From assembly GCF_016786355.1 (NCBI RefSeq), contig NZ_JADWYX010000051.1, positions 1 to 64,000 on the forward strand: a stretch of 64,000 nucleotides of DNA. The letters are read 5' to 3'. The stretch is from Frankia sp. AgB1.9. GTDB taxonomy: Bacteria > Actinomycetota > Actinomycetes > Frankiales > Frankiaceae. Below are positions 60,532 to 64,000 of this stretch, piece by piece. A program made the position numbers and the translations under genes. Within the stretch, counting starts at the first letter, position 1. Each line of letters begins with the position of its first letter. Below the pieces are notes generated by a model. The model was not told the DNA's origin. It made no database searches and saw only the letters and a list, made by a program, of their open reading frames with translations.

Positions 60532-61266
60532 ATGCTCGCTAGCAAGGCGCGGCCGCAGATCAACCGGCTGCTGGCGCCGGTAAGCCGCTGGGCCGCGCGG
60601 ACGTCGCTCTCGCCGGACCTGGTGACGATCATCGGCACCGTCGGCGTGGTCGGCGGCGCGCTCGCGTTCTTCACCCGTGGCCAGTTCTTCGTCGGCACCG
60701 TCGTGATCACCGTCTTCGTCTTCTCGGACCTGATCGACGGTGTGATCGCGCGGGCGCGCGGCATCTCGTCGAAGTGGGGCGCCTTCCTCGACTCCACCTC
60801 CGACCGGCTCGGCGACGGCGCGATCTTCGGCTCGCTGGTCCTCTGGTACGCGGGGGACGGGCATTCGCTGCCGCTGGCCGGCGCGACGCTGATCGGCCTG
60901 ATCGCCGGCGCCGTCACCTCGTACGTCAAGGCGCGCGCCGAGAGCCTCGGCTTCGACTGCAACGTCGGGATCGCCGAGCGCGGCGAGCGGCTGCTGATCC
61001 TGCTGGTCGCCGCCGGGCTCTACGGCCTGGGCGTCCCGTACCTGCTGCCGATCGCGCTGTGGCTGCTGGCCGCGCTGACCGTGATCACGGTCGGCCAGCG
61101 GATCTGGCACGTCTATCGGCAGTACCAGAGCTCCGGTGGCGCCGGCGCGGTGGCGGCCGCCGCGGCGTCGGGACCGGTCGCAGCCGCGCCGCCCACCGGC
61201 GGCGCCGACGGCCCTGCCGCGATGGTCGGGCCGATCAGCGCGGCCACCGCCGGCTCGGCCGGCTGA
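60532..61266 (+). CDS. pgsA: Phosphatidylinositol phosphate synthase (CDP-alcohol phosphatidyltransferase)
   Basis: The 244-residue membrane protein has the full CDP-alcohol motif: Asp66, Asp69-Gly70, Ala73-Arg74, Gly83, Asp87 and Asp91. It joins CDP-diacylglycerol with inositol phosphate, the first step to PI and PIM lipids. The acyltransferase and PimA genes follow immediately, as in mycobacteria. The Ala-rich C-terminus is extended. Confidence 0.92.
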   Translation: MLASKARPQINRLLAPVSRWAARTSLSPDLVTIIGTVGVVGGALAFFTRGQFFVGTVVITVFVFSDLIDGVIARARGISSKWGAFLDSTSDRLGDGAIFGSLVLWYAGDGHSLPLAGATLIGLIAGAVTSYVKARAESLGFDCNVGIAERGERLLILLVAAGLYGLGVPYLLPIALWLLAALTVITVGQRIWHVYRQYQSSGGAGAVAAAAASGPVAAAPPTGGADGPAAMVGPISAATAGSAG

Positions 61267-61286
61267 GCCCGCAGACCGGGCAGCGC

Positions 61287-62243
61287 ATGTCCAACAGGAC
61301 CACCGATCTCGCCTATGCCCTCGGCTGGCGGGTCGTGCGCGTGCTGCCCGAGCGGCTCGCCGCCCGCGGCTTCGACGCCGCCGCGGACTGGGCCACCCGC
61401 CGCGATGGCAAGGGCGTCCGGCGGCTGCGCGCGAACCTGGCCAGGGTGGTGCCCGAGGGCACCGACCTCGACGCGCTCACCCGCGCCGCGATGCGGTCGT
61501 ACGCCCGTTACTGGCTGGAGGTCTTCCGGCTCCAGGACATGCCGCGGGAGCGCTACGTCAGCGACCAGTTCTTCCTCAACGACGAGTTCCACCTGCGCGA
61601 CGCCTATGCCGCCCGCAAGGGCCTGATCCTCGCGCTGCCGCACATGGGGAGCTGGGAGCTGGCCGGGGCGTGGCTGGTCGCCACCGGGATCCCGTTCACC
61701 ACCGTCGCGGAGCGGCTGAAGCCCGAGTCGCTGTTCGACCGGTTCGTGGCCTTCCGCGAGTCGCTCGGGATGGAGGTCATCCCGCTGACCGGTGGCGCCG
61801 AGCCACCGTCCGGGCTGCTCGCCGAGCGGCTGCTCGCCGGCGGCTGCCTGTGCCTGCTGGCCGACCGGGACCTCTCGGCCAGCGGCGTGCCGGTCGACTT
61901 CTTCGGTGGGCAGGCGAGGATGGCGGCCGGGCCGGCGGCGCTCGCGCTGCGGACCGGAGCCGCGCTGGTGCCGACGGCCCTGTGGTTCGACGGCAAGGGC
62001 TGGAACGGTCAGATCTACCCGCCGGTCGAGCACACCGACGTCGCCACGATGACGCAGGTGATGGCGGACGCGTTCGCCGACTCGATCGCGGCGCACCCGG
62101 CGGACTGGCACATGTTGCAGCGCATCTGGCCCGACCCGCCGGCGCCGGCCGCCGACCCGGCCGAGGCGGAACTGGCCAAGGCTGACCCGGTCGAGGCGGA
62201 CCCGGTCGAGGCGGACCCGGTCGAGGCGGACCCGCCCCGGTGA
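61287..62243 (+). CDS. Phosphatidylinositol mannoside acyltransferase (LpxL/HtrB-like)
   Basis: The 318-residue protein has the acyltransferase motif His119-x4-Glu124 (HMGSWE) and follows pgsA. It should acylate the mannose of PIM1/PIM2 on the cytosolic face, as the PatA-type enzyme does. Its C-terminus holds ADPVE repeats (62184-62233) coded by a 15-bp repeat. The stop overlaps the pimA start by 4 bases. Confidence 0.88.
   Translation: MSNRTTDLAYALGWRVVRVLPERLAARGFDAAADWATRRDGKGVRRLRANLARVVPEGTDLDALTRAAMRSYARYWLEVFRLQDMPRERYVSDQFFLNDEFHLRDAYAARKGLILALPHMGSWELAGAWLVATGIPFTTVAERLKPESLFDRFVAFRESLGMEVIPLTGGAEPPSGLLAERLLAGGCLCLLADRDLSASGVPVDFFGGQARMAAGPAALALRTGAALVPTALWFDGKGWNGQIYPPVEHTDVATMTQVMADAFADSIAAHPADWHMLQRIWPDPPAPAADPAEAELAKADPVEADPVEADPVEADPPR
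62184..62233 (+). repeat. 15-bp tandem repeat at the 3' end of the PIM acyltransferase gene
   Basis: GACCCGGTCGAGGCG occurs in 3.3 exact copies from 62184 and encodes ADPVE repeats just before the stop. Confidence 0.9.
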
Positions 62244-63382
62244 GGATCGGCCTCGCCTGCCCGTACACGTGGGATGTCCCGGGTGGCGTGCAGGTCCACG
62301 TCCGAGACCTGGCCGAGACGTTGATCGCGGCCGGTCACGAGGTCTCGGTCATCACGCCCGCTGACGACTCCGACACGCTGCCCGGCTACGCCGTCGACGC
62401 CGGCCGGGCGCTGCCGGTGCCGTACAACGGCTCGGTCTCCAGGGTGCTGATGGGCCCGGTGTCCGCGACCCGGGTGCGCCGCTGGCTGCGGGAGAACGCC
62501 TTCGACGTGCTGCACGTGCACGAGCCCACCGCGCCGAGCGTCGGGCTGCTCGCGTGCATGCTGGCCGACGGCCCGATCGTCGCGACCTTCCACACGGCCA
62601 ACCCCCGGTCGAAGATCCTCACGGCGGGCAAGGGAGCGCTGCAGCCGTCGCTGGAGAAGCTCCGGGCCCGGATCGCGGTCTCCGAGGCCGCTCGGCGCAC
62701 GATCGTCGAGCATCTGGGCACGTCGGCGGTGCTGATCCCGAACGGGGTGCGCGTCGCCGCGTTCGCCGGCGCCCGGCCGATGCCCGGCTATGAGCCGCCC
62801 CACCACACGGTGTGTTTCCTCGGCCGGATCGACGAGCCCCGCAAGGGCCTGGACGTGCTGCTCGCGGCGTTGCCGGAGCTGGCCCGCCGGGTCCCCGACG
62901 TCCGGCTCCTGGTGGCCGGCCCCGGCGACGTGGCGGCGGTCCGCTCGCGGCTGGACCCGGCGCTGCGCGACCGGGTGGAGCTGGTCGGCCTGGTGCCGAA
63001 CGAGGACAAGGCCAGGGTTTTCGCCTCCGGTGACGTCTACTGTGCGCCGAACACCGGCCAGGAGAGCTTCGGCATCGTGCTGCTGGAGGCGATGGCCTCC
63101 GGTACCCCGGTGATGGCCAGCGACCTCGACGCGTTCCGCCGGGTGCTCGACGACGGCCGGGCCGGCCGGTTGTTCGGGGTCGGCGAGCCGGCGCAGCTCG
63201 CCGAGGGCCTCGCCGCGCTCCTGCTCGACGACGCGGCCCGGGCCGCGTTCGCCGCGCGTGGCCGGGCGGTCGTCGCCGGCTACGACTGGCCGGTGATCGC
63301 CGAGTCGATCGTCGACCTGTACCGGATGGTCAGCGACGGCGCCGGCCCTGTGTCCCTCGTCTCGTCCGCCTCCGACGCCTAG
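62240..63382 (+). CDS. pimA: Phosphatidyl-myo-inositol mannosyltransferase (PimA)
   Basis: The 380-residue GT4 enzyme starts RIGLACPYTWDVPGGVQVHV and has HVHEPTAPS, GRIDEPRKGLDVLL and the E-x7-E region near ESFGIVLLEAMASGTPV. It transfers the first mannose from GDP-Man to phosphatidylinositol. It is coupled to the acyltransferase gene by a GTGA overlap. Confidence 0.93.
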   Translation: MRIGLACPYTWDVPGGVQVHVRDLAETLIAAGHEVSVITPADDSDTLPGYAVDAGRALPVPYNGSVSRVLMGPVSATRVRRWLRENAFDVLHVHEPTAPSVGLLACMLADGPIVATFHTANPRSKILTAGKGALQPSLEKLRARIAVSEAARRTIVEHLGTSAVLIPNGVRVAAFAGARPMPGYEPPHHTVCFLGRIDEPRKGLDVLLAALPELARRVPDVRLLVAGPGDVAAVRSRLDPALRDRVELVGLVPNEDKARVFASGDVYCAPNTGQESFGIVLLEAMASGTPVMASDLDAFRRVLDDGRAGRLFGVGEPAQLAEGLAALLLDDAARAAFAARGRAVVAGYDWPVIAESIVDLYRMVSDGAGPVSLVSSASDA

Positions 63383-63470
63383 CGACTCCCGGCGATCCTG
63401 ATCTGTCGAACCGGCGACGTTCCGGGGGCAGGGCGGTCGGATCGACCAAGCGTTCACTACGCTGCCGAGG

Positions 63471-64000
63471 ATGACTCTCGTCGTGGTCGTGGTCGCCGCG
63501 GTCGTGGCGATCGCGACCTACCTCACCTGGCTGGCCCGCCGCCTCGACCGGCTGGGAGTGCGGGTGGACGCGGCGCGGGCCGGGCTGCTCACCCAGCTGG
63601 CGGCCAGGGCCGCGGCCGCCTCCGCGCTGGCCGCCAGCCGCGGGCTCGCGCCGCTGGAGGCGGTGGCCGAGCAGTCGGCGGCCGGGCATCTGGCGCTGCG
63701 CTCCGGGGCCCCGCTGGACACCGCCGTGGAGGAGACGGAGAACCAGCTCAGCCGCGCGCTGCGGGCGCCCGAGGTGGCCTCCAGCGGGCAAGGCGCTCCG
63801 GAGCTGCTGCACGCCGTCGACTCGGCGGCCGCTCGGGTCGCGCTCGCCCGCCAGCTGCACAACGACGCGGTCCGTGACCTCCGCGCGTTGCGCGGCCGGC
63901 GGTTGGTGCGCGTGCTGCGGCTGGGCGGCCGCCGCCCGCTGCCGGCCTACTTCGAGATCGACGACGCGCTCCCGGCCTGGGTCGAGACGCCCTTCGTGCC
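63471..64000 (+). CDS. Membrane protein downstream of pimA, truncated by the window end
   Basis: The frame is open to the window end. The start has one transmembrane helix (TLVVVVVAAVVAIATYLTWLA), then a long helical region (ETENQLSRALRAPE..., RQLHNDAVRDLRALRGRRLVRVLRL) and LPAYFEIDD. It resembles the LemA-like first part of the protein encoded after pimA in many actinobacteria, where a Nudix-type domain often follows. The C-terminus cannot be seen. ATG 63471 follows CCGAGG. Confidence 0.75.
   Translation, partial: MTLVVVVVAAVVAIATYLTWLARRLDRLGVRVDAARAGLLTQLAARAAAASALAASRGLAPLEAVAEQSAAGHLALRSGAPLDTAVEETENQLSRALRAPEVASSGQGAPELLHAVDSAAARVALARQLHNDAVRDLRALRGRRLVRVLRLGGRRPLPAYFEIDDALPAWVETPFV

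Noticed and set aside
60165-60962. Upstream extension of the EF-G-like open frame to 60962
   Set aside because: The GTPase starts at MPSTAAEVRNVVLVGHTG; the added residues overlap pgsA and have no similarity.

Overview
The window is very GC-rich and actinobacterial. It carries an SsgA-like sporulation/division protein, coproporphyrin-pathway haem genes ending in HemQ, the phosphatidylinositol-mannoside cluster (pgsA, PIM acyltransferase, pimA), the TreX/TreY/TreZ trehalose genes, and several actinobacterial DUF families (DUF3000, DUF3097, DUF3145, DUF4193). Gene style and the many palindromic and tandem repeats look most like Frankia/Pseudofrankia. That genus call is my inference; the phylum is much safer.

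Layout. 0.1-7.8 kb: a small wall-anchored protein; an orphan FAD/NAD domain of an OYE/FadH-type reductase; a FixB-FixC-FixX-FixA electron-bifurcation-type operon whose ETF subunits look like the mycofactocin-associated kind; a DUF2267 protein; and a lone Cas6-like protein with no CRISPR array or other cas gene. 7.8-10.1 kb: a LuxR-type regulator interrupted by a C/G homopolymer block that is probably an assembly artefact. 10.4-13.8 kb: a beta-oxidation pair (thiolase and hydratase/dehydrogenase). 14-22.9 kb: a membrane protein, an HtrA-like protease, RNase D, DUF3000, a zinc-ribbon protein, then hemE-hemY-hemQ. 22.9-23.9 kb: a gene-poor stretch with palindromes.

24-41.6 kb: an exopolysaccharide sugar-phosphate transferase, a Schlafen/AlbA-type ATP-binding regulator, a divergent MFS/TetR pair, CysQ beside a degenerate ATP-sulfurylase-like protein, a double YbjQ-domain protein, an ATP-dependent DNA ligase, a WXG-like protein with a 771-residue partner, a RibD C-terminal-type reductase, a prephenate dehydratase of alphaproteobacterial appearance, and an NfeD/SPFH pair. 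Three copies of a palindromic element of about 77 bp lie in this part. One is flanked by 18-bp direct repeats.

41.8-64 kb: the trehalose operon, DUF3145, DUF4193, a nicotinamidase whose 3' end runs into a second homopolymer block, DUF3097, an amidase, tRNA-Gly/Cys/Val, a GNAT acetyltransferase, SsgA-like, a second tRNA-Val followed by ~90-bp tandem repeats, then the PIM lipid cluster interrupted on the opposite strand by an EF-G-like GTPase. The window ends inside a membrane protein gene. Recurrent 15- or 18-bp tandem duplications, often at gene 3' ends, are a feature of the whole window.
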